Shown: piece after piece, positions 16,719 to 27,362 of the stretch
How the letters are laid out: every line of letters starts with the position of its first letter
How positions within the stretch are numbered: position 1 is the stretch's first letter
Source of the DNA: Marinomonas pontica
GTDB taxonomy: Bacteria > Pseudomonadota > Gammaproteobacteria > Pseudomonadales > Marinomonadaceae
Direction of reading: 5' to 3'
Length of the DNA stretch: 36,025 nt
Assembly (NCBI RefSeq): GCF_026191375.1
Contig: NZ_JAODTL010000017.1
Span: 1 to 36,025, forward strand
Program-made: the position numbers and the translations under genes
Notes under the pieces: generated by a model
What the model saw: the letters and a program-made list of their open reading frames with translations, nothing else
Told to the model about the DNA's origin: nothing
The model's database searches: none

Positions 16719-18224
16719 ATGAGCATTGAAATTAAAGCACCTACTTTTCCAGAATCTGTAGCAGACGGAACCGTTGCTACTTGGTACAAGCAGCCAGGTG
16801 AAGCCTGTGCACGTGATGAGCACATTGTAGACATCGAGACAGATAAAGTTGTCTTAGAAGTGGTTGCACCTGCTGATGGTGTGTTGAAAGAAATCTTAAA
16901 AGCGGAAGGCGACATCGTATTGAGCGATGAAGTGTTGGCTGTGTTTGAATCGCGTGCAGCAGCATCGGCAGCGCCAGCTGAAAAAGCCGCAGCACCTGCT
17001 GCCGCTTCTGCTTCTGCATCAGCAAAAGAAACCGTTCAGATTAAAGCGCCGACTTTCCCTGAGTCTGTTGCAGACGGTACGGTTGCAGCTTGGTATAAAC
17101 AGCCTGGTGAAGCTTGTGCCCGTGATGAGCACATTGTTGACATCGAAACAGATAAAGTTGTTTTAGAAGTGGTTGCACCTGCTGATGGTGTTATCGGTGA
17201 CATCTTGAAAAATGAAGGTGACACGGTTCTTAGCGATGAAGTATTGGCTAACTTTTTAGTTGGCGCGTCTGGTGAAGCAGCAGCGCCTGCTGCGGTTGCC
17301 GCTCCTGCAGCCTCCGAGTCTGATGAAGATGGTGTGGCGGGTCCTGCCGCACGTAAAGCACTTTCTGAAGCGGGTTTGACTGCGGCTCAAGTAAAAGGCA
17401 CAGGCAAAGGCGGACGTATTACCAAAGAAGACGTTGATGCCGCTGTAAAAGCAAAACCTGCGTCTGCGCCAGCACCAGCAAAAGCAGCCCCTGCTGCGAT
17501 GCCAGCATTGGGTGCGGATGGTCGAATTGAGAAACGTGTACCAATGACGCGTTTGCGCGCAACCATCGCTAAGCGTCTTGTAGAAGCTCAGCAAACAGCT
17601 GCTATGTTGACTACTTACAACGAAGTAAACATGGGTCCTGTCATGGAACTTCGCAAAAAGTACAAAGACTTGTTTGCGAAGACACATAACGGTACCAAAT
17701 TAGGTTTTATGTCTTTCTTCGTGAAAGCGGCGACTGAAGCACTTAAACGCTTCCCAGCAGTGAACGCCTCTATTGATGGCAACGATATGGTTTACCATGG
17801 TTACCAAGACATTGGTGTTGCTGTGTCTACTGACCGCGGTTTGATGGTGCCAGTGCTTCGTAACACAGAAGCGATGGGTCTTGCTGATATCGAATCTACT
17901 ATTATGGATTTCGCGCTTCGCGGTCGTGATGGCAAGCTAGGTATGGATGACATGCAAGGTGGTACATTCACTATCACTAACGGTGGTACATTCGGTTCAT
18001 TGATGTCTACGCCGATTATCAACCCACCACAAACAGCAATTTTGGGTATGCACAAAATCCAAGATCGCCCAATGGCTGTAAATGGTCAAGTTGTGATTCA
18101 ACCAATGATGTATTTGGCTCTTTCTTATGACCACCGTATGATCGATGGTAAAGAAGCGGTTCAATTCTTGGTGACAATCAAAGAGTTGCTAGAAGACCCA
18201 GCTCGTCTTCTACTTGAAATCTAA
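16719..18224 (+). CDS. sucB: Dihydrolipoyl succinyltransferase E2 (SucB) with two lipoyl domains
   Basis: SucB forms the core of the 2-oxoglutarate dehydrogenase complex and transfers succinyl groups to CoA. The 501-aa protein is about 100 residues longer than E. coli SucB because it has two tandem lipoyl domains (about residues 3-78 and 106-181), each with the lipoylation motif [11 protein letters not shown] (Lys43 and Lys146). They are joined by Ala/Pro-rich linkers. Then follow the peripheral-subunit-binding domain ([20 protein letters not shown] to [12 protein letters not shown]) and the catalytic domain with the active-site [17 protein letters not shown]2 of 2-oxoglutarate dehydrogenase usually has a single lipoyl domain. 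A hairpin follows the stop. Confidence 0.97.
   Translation: MSIEIKAPTFPESVADGTVATWYKQPGEACARDEHIVDIETDKVVLEVVAPADGVLKEILKAEGDIVLSDEVLAVFESRAAASAAPAEKAAAPAAASASASAKETVQIKAPTFPESVADGTVAAWYKQPGEACARDEHIVDIETDKVVLEVVAPADGVIGDILKNEGDTVLSDEVLANFLVGASGEAAAPAAVAAPAASESDEDGVAGPAARKALSEAGLTAAQVKGTGKGGRITKEDVDAAVKAKPASAPAPAKAAPAAMPALGADGRIEKRVPMTRLRATIAKRLVEAQQTAAMLTTYNEVNMGPVMELRKKYKDLFAKTHNGTKLGFMSFFVKAATEALKRFPAVNASIDGNDMVYHGYQDIGVAVSTDRGLMVPVLRNTEAMGLADIESTIMDFALRGRDGKLGMDDMQGGTFTITNGGTFGSLMSTPIINPPQTAILGMHKIQDRPMAVNGQVVIQPMMYLALSYDHRMIDGKEAVQFLVTIKELLEDPARLLLEI
16725..17261 (+). repeat. Intragenic duplication of the lipoyl-domain coding sequence
   Basis: The segments near 16728-16952 and 17037-17261 encode almost the same domain. 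From [13 protein letters not shown] through VVAPADGV the two copies differ at one residue (Thr21 versus Ala124). The DNA copies differ mostly at third codon positions, although runs such as CGTGATGAGCACATTGT are identical. The pattern indicates an older duplication kept by selection rather than an assembly artefact. Confidence 0.9.
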
Positions 18225-18257
18225 ACATTCGTACCAATTTACTTGTATGAATTGACT

Positions 18258-18289
18258 ACTAAGCAACGCTTTAAACAGCGTTGCTTAGT
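18258..18289 (+). other. Perfect 13-bp hairpin between sucB and lpd
   Basis: ACTAAGCAACGCT (18258-18270) and AGCGTTGCTTAGT (18277-18289) form a perfect stem with loop TTAAAC. The following TTGACTG is a poor U-tract, so it is a weak terminator at best. It ends 23 bases before the lpd ATG and may stabilise or process the mRNA so that E3 is made at a different level from E1/E2. Confidence 0.75.
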
Positions 18290-18300
18290 TTGACTGATAA

Positions 18301-19752
<1,452 letters not shown>

Positions 19753-19764
19753 TAAAAATTAGAT

Positions 19765-19786
19765 TTGCCGGCCAATGAGCCGGCAA
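19765..19786 (+). other. GC-rich hairpin between lpd and sucC
   Basis: TTGCCGGC (19765-19772) pairs with GCCGGCAA (19779-19786) around loop CAATGA, 12 bases after the lpd stop. The T-tract is too short for an efficient terminator. It lies 56 bases before the sucC start. Confidence 0.65.
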
Positions 19787-19842
19787 TTTCTGTCTTAACG
19801 GGCAGAGCTTATGTCAACCATTCAGATGAGCGGAAGAATCAA

Positions 19843-21009
19843 ATGAACTTACATGAATATCAGGCTAAACAGCTTTTTGCTGAATATGGCCTGCCAGTAT
19901 CTACAGGGTACGCAGTAGACACGCCAGAAGCGGCGGTTGAAGCAGCGAAGAAAATTGGTGGTGACAAGTGGGTTGTTAAAGCTCAGGTTCATGCTGGTGG
20001 TCGCGGTAAAGCAGGCGGTGTAAAGCTTGTTGATTCTTATGAAGAAGTTGCTGCGTTTGCGCAGAACTGGATCGGTAAAAACCTAGTAACTTACCAAACT
20101 GACGAAAAAGGTCAGCCAGTTACTAAGATTCTTGTTGAGTCTTGCACAGACATCGCAAACGAATTGTACCTAGGTGCGGTTGTTGACCGTTCTACGCGCA
20201 AAGTTGTTTTCATGGCGTCTACTGAAGGCGGCGTAGAAATTGAAAAAGTAGCGGAAGAAACGCCTGAACTTATTCATAAAGCGATCATTGACCCTCTAGT
20301 AGGTGCTCAACCTTACCAAGCGCGCGAAATGGCGTTCAAAATGGGTCTTAACGCTGCACAGATCAAGCAGTTCACTAAGATCTTCCTTGGTTTGTCTCAA
20401 ATGTTCCACGACTACGACTTCGCTCTACTAGAGATCAACCCTCTAGTAATTACTGACGAAGGTAACCTTCACTGTCTAGACGGCAAAATCAACATTGATA
20501 GCAATGCGGTTTACCGTCAGAAGAAAATGCAAGAGTTCCACGATCCATCTCAAGAAGATGAGCGTGAAGCACATGCTGCACAGTGGGAACTTAACTACGT
20601 TGCACTAGACGGAAACGTTGGCTGCATGGTAAACGGTGCTGGCCTAGCGATGGGCACAATGGACATCGTTAACCTACACGGTGGCAAACCAGCTAACTTC
20701 CTAGACGTTGGTGGCGGCGCGACGAAAGAGCGTGTTGCTGAAGCGTTCAAAATCATCCTTTCTGATGACAATGTTAAAGCGGTATTGGTTAACATCTTCG
20801 GTGGTATCGTACGTTGCGATATGATCGCTGAAGGTATTATCGGTGCGGTTGAGCAAGTAGGCGTAAACGTGCCTGTTGTTGTTCGTCTTGAAGGTACAAA
20901 TGCTGAACTAGGTCGTGAAGTTCTTGCGAACTCTGGTCTAGATATCATTGCTGCATCAAGCTTGAAAGACGCGGCTGAGCAAGTAGTTAAAGCTGCGGAG
21001 GGCAAATAA
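19843..21009 (+). CDS. sucC: Succinyl-CoA synthetase beta subunit (SucC)
   Basis: SucC with SucD converts succinyl-CoA, ADP (or GDP) and phosphate to succinate, CoA and NTP. The ATP-grasp landmarks are [50 protein letters not shown] and [19 protein letters not shown] 19843 gives exactly 388 aa, the E. coli length, and has a GGAAG ribosome-binding site; an upstream in-frame start at 19765 would add a non-conserved extension. It is two bases before sucD and co-transcribed with it. Confidence 0.97.
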   Translation: MNLHEYQAKQLFAEYGLPVSTGYAVDTPEAAVEAAKKIGGDKWVVKAQVHAGGRGKAGGVKLVDSYEEVAAFAQNWIGKNLVTYQTDEKGQPVTKILVESCTDIANELYLGAVVDRSTRKVVFMASTEGGVEIEKVAEETPELIHKAIIDPLVGAQPYQAREMAFKMGLNAAQIKQFTKIFLGLSQMFHDYDFALLEINPLVITDEGNLHCLDGKINIDSNAVYRQKKMQEFHDPSQEDEREAHAAQWELNYVALDGNVGCMVNGAGLAMGTMDIVNLHGGKPANFLDVGGGATKERVAEAFKIILSDDNVKAVLVNIFGGIVRCDMIAEGIIGAVEQVGVNVPVVVRLEGTNAELGREVLANSGLDIIAASSLKDAAEQVVKAAEGK

Positions 21010-21011
21010 TA

Positions 21012-21884
21012 ATGTCTGTTTTAATTAACAAAGATACTAAAGTAATCTGTCAGGGTTTTACTGGCGGCCAAGGTACTTTCCACTCTGAGCAAGCGATTGC
21101 TTACGGAACGAAAATGGTTGGCGGTGTAACACCTGGTAAAGGTGGTCAAACTCACCTTGGCCTTCCTGTTTTTAACACAGTGAAAGAAGCTGTTGAACAA
21201 ACGGGTGCTGAAGCATCTGTTATCTACGTTCCAGCACCTTTCGTTAAAGACTCTATTCTTGAAGCGGCTAACTCAGGCATCAAACTAATCGTTTGTATCA
21301 CTGAAGGCGTTCCAACTCTAGACATGCTTGACTGTAAAGTGGCTTGTGACAGCTTGGGCGTACGCCTAATCGGTCCTAACTGCCCAGGTGTAATCACACC
21401 AGGTGAATGTAAGATCGGTATCATGCCTGGTCACATTCACTTGCCAGGTAAAGTAGGTATCGTATCTCGTTCTGGTACGTTGACTTATGAAGCGGTTAAG
21501 CAAACGACTGATGCTGGCTTTGGCCAATCTACTTGCGTAGGCATCGGTGGTGACCCAATTCCTGGTACTAACTTCATCGACGTATTGGAAATGTTCCAAA
21601 ACGATCCACAGACTGAAGCGATTGTAATGATCGGTGAAATCGGTGGTACAGCGGAAGAAGAAGCGGCTGCTTACATCAAAGCAAACGTAACTAAGCCTGT
21701 TGTGTCTTACATTGCTGGTGTTACGGCACCTGCTGGTAAGCGTATGGGTCACGCTGGCGCGATCATCTCTGGTGGTAAAGGTACAGCTGATGAAAAATTT
21801 GCTGCTCTAGAAGACGCTGGTGTTAAAACCGTACGTTCTTTGGCAGACATCGGTGCCGCTCTTAAAGAAATCACTGGCTGGTAA
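21012..21884 (+). CDS. sucD: Succinyl-CoA synthetase alpha subunit (SucD)
   Basis: SucD binds CoA and carries the phosphorylated His. It is 290 aa (E. coli 289). Motifs are [19 protein letters not shown] (CoA-binding), [31 protein letters not shown], and [18 protein letters not shown] with the phospho-His. It starts two bases after the sucC stop, and a strong terminator follows 26 bases after its own stop, closing the TCA operon. Confidence 0.98.
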   Translation: MSVLINKDTKVICQGFTGGQGTFHSEQAIAYGTKMVGGVTPGKGGQTHLGLPVFNTVKEAVEQTGAEASVIYVPAPFVKDSILEAANSGIKLIVCITEGVPTLDMLDCKVACDSLGVRLIGPNCPGVITPGECKIGIMPGHIHLPGKVGIVSRSGTLTYEAVKQTTDAGFGQSTCVGIGGDPIPGTNFIDVLEMFQNDPQTEAIVMIGEIGGTAEEEAAAYIKANVTKPVVSYIAGVTAPAGKRMGHAGAIISGGKGTADEKFAALEDAGVKTVRSLADIGAALKEITGW

Positions 21885-21910
21885 GTTAGTGCTTTCAGGC
21901 AACTGATTCT

Positions 21911-21940
21911 AAAAATCCCTGCTAAGGCAGGGATTTTTTT
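21911..21940 (+). terminator. Intrinsic terminator of the suc operon
   Basis: A perfect 12-bp stem pairs AAAAATCCCTGC (21911-21922) with GCAGGGATTTTT (21927-21938) around a TAAG loop and ends in a run of seven T. The A-tract on the left side also makes it suitable for the convergent LysR gene on the minus strand, whose stop is 13 bp away. Confidence 0.9.
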
Positions 21941-21952
21941 GCATGGAATAAT

Positions 21953-22875
21953 CTATGTGCCTAGTGACTGGCAAAGCTCTTTTAGAAATTTCAGAACCAC
22001 ATCGACGCGCTGAGATCTATTTTTTCGGCTCGGGTACAGTGCCGTGAGTTTGGCCGCCCCTGTTTCCGGTTGAATGTCTTGTAGAATCTCAACCAATTGC
22101 CCCGTTTGAAGATGTTTCAGACAGTATTGTTCAGGGAGAAGTGACACGCCTCCGCCAGTTAGCAGTGCCTCTCGCACTGTGAGTGGATCATTGCAGTGTG
22201 AAATATTGGTCTGCAAGTCTAGGTGGCTTCTTTGAGTGTTCTGATGAACAGGAAAGCGATCAATGCCGTAGCGAGTTTCGCAGAGGCGAATGTGGTTTGT
22301 TAAGGTGTCCAGTGTGATGGGGGTATCCTGTTGAGCCAAATAAGTCGGTGTTGTGACCCATTTTAAAGTTCCTGAATACAAGGGCATTGCAATCAATTCG
22401 GAGTTTTCAAGCTCACCAACTATCACGGCTATATCGATTTCGTAATGAAAAATATCCAACGAGTGCCCGTTCATCATAATGTCGAGCTGTATTTTGGGTA
22501 AGCTTTTTGAAATGTACTCAGATTAGGTGCCAGTAACTCTCGGCAAAACGCCATTGGCATGGCTACCCTCACTCTTCCGGTAGGCTCTGATTGCAAACCT
22601 GTAATGGCTGAGTCTGTCTCATTAACAAGCTGCAGTATCTGACAAGCATGGCGGTACAGTGTTTGCCCCTCAGCAGTCACCCAAATATTCCTAGAATTTC
22701 TTTCAAGCAATCGAAGTTTGAGTGTTTCCTCCAGACGGGTAATGGATTTACTGATGGTGGATTTGGATACCCCAAGCTGAATGGCGGCCAGCGACATGCT
22801 TTTGGTTTCAACCACTTGCACGAAAGCGGGAATGTCACTGAGGTTGCGCTGTAGATTTGAATATATTGTTTTCAT
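21953..22875 (-). CDS. LysR-family transcriptional regulator, one frameshift
   Basis: The N-terminal half, starting at ATG 22875, has a LysR winged helix: SLAAIQLGVSKSTISKSITR is the helix-turn-helix, and LRLLERNSRN the wing. It stops early, at about residue 133. A second frame one base off begins near 22492 and continues with the effector domain (MMNGHSLDIFHYEIDIAVIV, LCETRYGIDRFPVH, LTGGGVSLLPEQYCLKHLQ). One missing A in the run at 22492-22495 explains it: the corrected junction reads YPKIQLDIMMNGH. The corrected protein of about 307 aa is full length for the family. It is divergent from galA across 98 bp, so it probably regulates galA (GalR-like); no effector is evident from sequence. Confidence 0.88.
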
Positions 22876-22973
22876 AAGGAAACGATTGGTTTTAATTTGC
22901 CAGATTGTTGTTTTTTTAGTTTATGAGTATTCTCTTTTCATATCTAGTAATTATAAAAATATAGGAAAAAAGA

Positions 22974-24221
22974 ATGGCTAAAATTATTGGCGGCATCGGT
23001 GCTTCCCATTCGCCCACGATTGCGTTTGCAAAAGACACAAATAAAGGCAGCGACGCGGCTTGGAAGCCGATCTTTGATGACTTTTCTGTACTGCAAAATT
23101 GGGTGCATGATCAAAAAAGTAAATGTGTTGTTCCTTATTTTCAATGATCACATTACGTCGTTCTTCTTTGATCATTATTCGCCATTTACCTTAGGTGTGG
23201 ATGATTCTTATCAGACCGCAGACGAGGTGGTGGTGCTCGAGACTATCCGCCAGCTTCTGGCCATGTGGCCTTATCGCGTCATATTGCACAATCTATGATG
23301 AACGCAGAGTTTGACTTGGCTACTTTCCAGAAAAAGCCATTAGATCACGGCTTTTTTCTCCATTTTCAATGATAGCACCAGAAAAAGACGGTGCAGCGTG
23401 GAAGGGTACGGTCGTTCCATTGCAGGTTGGTGTATTGCAGTTTCCTGCACCAACGGCAAAACGTTGTTACCAATTTGGTAAAGCGCTCCGCAAAGCCATT
23501 CAAAGTTTTCCCGATGAGAATATGCGTGTGGCTATTGTGGCAACGGGGGTTGTCGCATCAGGTTCATGGAGAGCGTTGTGGCTTTAACGACGAAGCATGG
23601 GACAATGAATTTCTGGACGCTTTAGAAACAAACCCAGACGCCTTAACGAAATTAACGCATGCTGAATACGCGACTAAAGGGGGCTTTGAAGGTGCTGAAG
23701 TCATCATGTGGCTGATTATGCGCGGGGCATTGTCTGATAAGGTGAAGCCTGTTCATCGCAGTACGTATTTGCCGTCTATGACAAACATCGCTACGGTGAT
23801 TTATGAAGACACAGAATCCGTTGAGCCTGTTGTTGAAGATACGCAACTGACCCATCAATTAGACGGTTTGGAGAAACTGCAAGGCACCTACCCATTCACC
23901 TTAGAAAGAAGTCATAAAGCGTATCGATTGAACCTGTTTTTACGTAACCTTTCTGACCCATTGCATCGTGAGCGTTTTTTGTCTGAAAAAGAAGAACTGA
24001 TGACGGAATGTCAGTTGACGAAGGAAGAAAAAGACATGGTGCGAGAGCTTAAATGGATCGAAATGATTCAATACGGTGCTATATTTTTTGGTTTAGAAAA
24101 ACTATCGGCGGTAATGGGTAAATCGAACCCAGAAATCTATGCCAGTATGCGTGGAGAAACGATGGCGCAATTTCAAGCGAGCCGAAAAGTATCGATGCAG
24201 TATTCAGTGGGTAAAAAGTAA
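22974..24221 (+). pseudogene. galA: Gallate dioxygenase GalA, four frameshifts
   Basis: The pieces, read across three frames, reconstruct a fused LigB-LigA type extradiol dioxygenase of about 416 aa, most like Pseudomonas putida GalA, which opens the ring of gallate to 4-oxalomesaconate. Recognisable parts in order are MAKIIGGIGASHSPTIAF (His12, iron ligand), FNDHITSFFFDHYSPFTLG, QKKPLDHGFFSPFSMI (after correction), VPLQVGVLQFPAPTAKRCY, LSHQVHGERCGFNDEAWD, and a LigA-like C-terminal domain (KAYRLNLFLRNLSDPLHRER, GAIFFGLEKLSAVMG). Indels sit at A-run 23113-23118 (+1), GG 23226-23227 (-1), T-run 23352-23357 (-1) and G-run 23545-23549 (probably -2). As read it cannot make an active protein. No other gallate-pathway gene is nearby. 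Confidence 0.9.
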
Positions 24222-24286
24222 CCGACGCTACAGTATGGGACTTTTGGACAAACACTGAAGCAAAGTAAACCGTGATCAATCTATAT

Positions 24287-24323
24287 TAAAACCAGAACGA
24301 GTCCTCTCGCTCTGGTTTTTTTT
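24287..24323 (+). terminator. Terminator after galA
   Basis: AAACCAGAACGAG pairs with CTCGCTCTGGTTT with one internal mismatch, around a short TCCT-type loop, and runs into eight T. It separates galA from lhgO, so the two are likely separate transcription units. Confidence 0.8.
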
Positions 24324-24367
24324 GTTCCGTAGCGTGCCATAATACAAAAAAAATATAAGAGGCTATT

Positions 24368-25590
24368 ATGGCAAACGAACAAACGACACACTTTGATATT
24401 ACCGTGATTGGAGCTGGAATTGTGGGTTTGTCGACAGCGTGGCAATTGCTTCAACGATATCCCACATACCGTATTTTACTGGTGGAAAAAGAAGCCGAAG
24501 TCGGCACACATCAGACAGGCCATAACTCCGGTGTTATTCATGCGGGCGTGTATTATGCACCGGGGAGTCTAAAAGCCGATTTTTGCCAACGCGGTGCGCA
24601 AGCCACAAAAGCCTTTTGTCTTCAGCATAATATTGATTTCGATGAGTGTGGTAAGTTGCTGGTGGCCACCAACGACATAGAGCACACTCGCATGGAAGTG
24701 TTGTTTCAGCGTTGCCAAGAGAACAATTTAGAAGTGCATAAGCTGGATCAGGGTCAGTTAAAAGAACGCGAGCCCAATGTTAAGGGCGTGGCGGCGTTGT
24801 TTGTGCCTTCTACCGGCATTGTTAACTACCGACGCATCTGCGAAAAGCTCGCGGAGCTTTTTATCAGTAAAGGCGGTGAATTACGGCTAAGTACCGAGGT
24901 GGTTGCGCTAGACGAGAGCAATGAACGTGTTGGCATCACGTTAAATAATGATGTCGTGAGCACCTCCTATTTGGTGAGTTGTGGTGGTCTGATGGCGGAT
25001 CGTTTAACGAAAATGCTTAATATCCCGACTGATTTTCAAATCATCCCGTTTCGGGGTGAGTATTACCGCTTACCTTCAAAGCACAACAAGATTGTGAATC
25101 ATCTTATTTATCCGATTCCCGATCCCGACTTACCCTTTCTGAGGCGTGCATCTTACGCGCATGATTGATGGGTCTGTTACGGTGGGTCCCAATGCAGTAC
25201 AAGGCTGGAAAAGGGAAGGGTATGGCCGTATCAATATTAATTTCCGTGATATTTTTGACATGGTTCGTTTTCCTGGCTTTTGGAAGCTATTACGAAATCA
25301 TTGGAAAACGGGGTTAACGGAAACGAAAAATTCTTGGTATAAAGCCCGGCTATTTGGCACAGGTCAGAAAATATTGTGATCTTGTTACCTTAGACGATTT
25401 ACAACCGTATCCAGCTGGTATTAGAGCGCAAGCCGTCATGAACGATGGTAGTCTGGTACACGATTTCCTATTTGCCCAAAGTGCGAGGACGTTGCACGTT
25501 TGCAATGCTCCCTCACCGGCCGCCACCAGTGCCTTCCCAATTGGTGAATACATTGTTGACAAACTGGATGAGCAGATTACGTCTATTTAG
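24368..25590 (+). pseudogene. lhgO: L-2-hydroxyglutarate dehydrogenase/oxidase LhgO, two frameshifts
   Basis: LhgO is an FAD-dependent membrane-associated enzyme that oxidises L-2-hydroxyglutarate to 2-oxoglutarate and feeds electrons to the quinone pool. The first frame has the FAD loop DITVIGAGIVGLSTAWQLL, then VGTHQTGHNSGVIHAGVYYA and GVAALFVPSTGIVNYR. The second has HLTRMIDGSVTVGPNAVQGW and RFPGFWKLLRNHW. The third has LDDLQPYPAGIRAQAV and TLHVCNAPSPAATSAFPIGE. Two extra bases explain the breaks: an A at 25142 (corrected PFLGVHLTRM) and a T in 25353-25355 (corrected ARLLAQVRKYC). The corrected length is about 407 aa, near E. coli LhgO (422). AAGAGG precedes the ATG. Confidence 0.9.
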
Positions 25591-25688
25591 TCCGCAAGCA
25601 TTGTGGAACAAACATGACGTGGTTTGTATTCTGACGCTTGTTCAAGCTAAAGTGATAAGACAGTCATCACAAATAAGGAGAGTAGAAG

Positions 25689-26156
25689 ATGGTTTTTATG
25701 AAAAATAGAGGCGTTACTCGCATCACTAAAGGGGTGGTAGCGGCGCTGCTAATCACCCAAGTAACCGCCTGTGGTACGTTGCTTTATCCGGAGCGTCGTG
25801 GCCAAACGAATGGTCAGATCGATGTTGGCGTTGCCGCATTAGACGCGATAGGCCTGCTATTTTTCTTTGTCCCAGGTGTTGTTGCCTTTGGTGTCGACTT
25901 CATAACAGGAACCATCTATTTGCCCGGTGGAGGCATAGCCACTCTTACTCAAGACGAGATGAATACGATTAAAAATGGTCCAGATTCAGTGGATGTGGAA
26001 GCGTTCAAATCCGTGATGGCGCAACGCAACGATATGTCACTACCAAAAGATATTTATGGTGATCAACTCCAAGTGACGGCGATGCCCTCTATGCAATCAT
26101 TAGAGACAGCAATGAGCATGTCTACTCAGCAGCTAGCCCTTGGCCGTACTTATTAA
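25689..26156 (+). CDS. Putative small lipoprotein with a hydrophobic core
   Basis: The 155-aa protein has a lipoprotein signal sequence with lipobox V-T-A-C at residues 25-28, so it should be lipid-anchored at Cys28. A hydrophobic stretch follows at about 53-83 (LDAIGLLFFFVPGVVAFGVD then TGTIYLPGG). This resembles small proteobacterial lipoproteins of unknown function. AAGGAG lies eight bases before ATG 25689, which decides the start over the ATG three codons later. It ends at a strong terminator that overlaps the tail of the opposite-strand gene. Function unknown. Confidence 0.78.
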   Translation: MVFMKNRGVTRITKGVVAALLITQVTACGTLLYPERRGQTNGQIDVGVAALDAIGLLFFFVPGVVAFGVDFITGTIYLPGGGIATLTQDEMNTIKNGPDSVDVEAFKSVMAQRNDMSLPKDIYGDQLQVTAMPSMQSLETAMSMSTQQLALGRTY

Positions 26157-26190
26157 TGGTTGACTGGCCGTCTATCTGAATTGGAATATC

Positions 26191-26237
26191 AGACCGTTAA
26201 GCTAAGGCAACTCTTCCTTGGTTTAACGGTCTTTTTT
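26191..26237 (+). terminator. Terminator that overlaps the 3' end of the opposite gene
   Basis: AGACCGTTAA (26191-26200) pairs perfectly with TTAACGGTCT (26223-26232), with AAGG/CCTT pairing possible inside, and is followed by T6. On the minus strand the right arm contains the last codons and the TAA stop (26223-26225) of the small Rossmann-like gene, so this terminator stem is partly coding. Confidence 0.8.
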
Positions 26238-26672
26238 GCTGGTGGTCTTTATGTTATCCGCGTGTTTTATACTCGCCTTGTAAATGGCGGCTTGCCTGTC
26301 TGCCAATGTTTGGTCCGGTGTTAGCGTGATGACTTCGACTTTGGTGTTCAATACCCCTTCCCAAATATTGTCTGCAATGTATATCGATTCGTCTTCGATT
26401 TGAACAATCAGCGACACCTTGTGTTTTCGAACAAGTGCTGAGATTTCGCTGGGTGAATACACCGTCACCCCATGCACGAGGGTTCTGTTGTTCCATGGCT
26501 CATCGTCGATAAATGCGCTAATTTCAATCGTCGGAAGGGGCGTTTTTTTATTGTCGAGTAAGGCGGCTGCTAAGGAAAAGCAGCCGTAATCTATGCCGAT
26601 AAAAATGACCTTTACCGGCGATGGTGTTGGGCGAAACCAAGTCAATAAGAGCGCAAAAAGTGTGTTTATCAT
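26223..26672 (-). CDS. Small Rossmann-like protein, CoA_binding_3-type domain
   Basis: After a hydrophobic N-terminus (MINTLFALLLTWF) the 149-aa protein reads VKVIFIGIDYGCFSLAAALL, then AFIDDEPWNNRTLVHGVTVY, SPSEISALVRKHKVSLIVQI. This strand-helix pattern with IDDEP...G-V-VY resembles the nucleotide-binding domain at the front of CapD/WbpM-type polysaccharide proteins (CoA_binding_3). No catalytic or transferase domain follows, so it is an isolated domain. It begins six bases after the response-regulator stop and so belongs to the kinase-regulator operon. The similarity is from pattern only; function unknown. Confidence 0.6.
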   Translation of the reverse strand: MINTLFALLLTWFRPTPSPVKVIFIGIDYGCFSLAAALLDNKKTPLPTIEISAFIDDEPWNNRTLVHGVTVYSPSEISALVRKHKVSLIVQIEDESIYIADNIWEGVLNTKVEVITLTPDQTLADRQAAIYKASIKHADNIKTTSKKDR

Positions 26673-26678
26673 GCTGAA

Positions 26679-27362
26679 TTAAATCGTTTTTGTGTAGCGC
26701 TGTTTTGGTCTGCCGCCCGTTTTATAATCCAAGGTCATGGAAACCTGTCCTTGGGCTTCTAAATATTCCAGATAACGTCTGGCAGTAATGCGACTGAGGT
26801 GAATCGCGTCTCCGATCTCTTCGGCCGTGAAAGACTCATCATTGATGGTGTGTAAATACTGGTTGAGCTTTTCCAAGGTATTTTCGTCAATGCCTTTAGG
26901 TGTTTTTCGAGTGTGGTCGGCAATGACGCTTTTGCGAAAAAGAGCATCGATGTCTTGTTGGTCAATTTTTTGCGTCTTAGTGAGACGCTTTTTAAAGTCC
27001 AGATAATCGTCAAGCGCTTGCAACACACGAGACATTCGAATGGGCTTTACAAGGTAATCCATCACACCAAGTTGGATGGCGGTTTCGATGGTTGCGGTTT
27101 CTCGCTCCGCCGTGGTCATGATAAAAGAGGCGTGTCGCCCATGTTGCTTCAGGGATTTAATGAGGTCGATGCCATTGCCATCAGGGAGCGAGATGTCGAC
27201 CATGATCAGCTCTGGTTCGAACGCTTCTGCTTTTAATTCGGCTTCGACAATGCTTTCGCAAGCCGCCACGACGTAAAAATCGGAATGCTGGTTGATGGTA
27301 CTTTCTAATACATAGCTAGCACGTAGATCATCTTCCACAATCATTACAGGGATACGATTCAT
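26679..27362 (-). CDS. CitB/DcuR/MalR-type response regulator
   Basis: The receiver domain (residues 1-125) has the acidic pair in VMIVEDD, the phosphoacceptor Asp in LIMVDISLPDGNG, the conserved Thr/Ser region FIMTTAE and Lys in DYLVKPI. The C-terminus (FTAEEIGDAIHLSRITARRY and the following LEYLEAQGQVSMTL) is the winged HTH of the CitB/DcuR class that controls di- and tricarboxylate genes. At 227 aa it is full length. Its ATG overlaps the kinase stop by four bases. Likely targets are the adjacent antiporter and 2-hydroxycarboxylate transporter genes. Confidence 0.93.
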   Translation of the reverse strand: MNRIPVMIVEDDLRASYVLESTINQHSDFYVVAACESIVEAELKAEAFEPELIMVDISLPDGNGIDLIKSLKQHGRHASFIMTTAERETATIETAIQLGVMDYLVKPIRMSRVLQALDDYLDFKKRLTKTQKIDQQDIDALFRKSVIADHTRKTPKGIDENTLEKLNQYLHTINDESFTAEEIGDAIHLSRITARRYLEYLEAQGQVSMTLDYKTGGRPKQRYTKTI

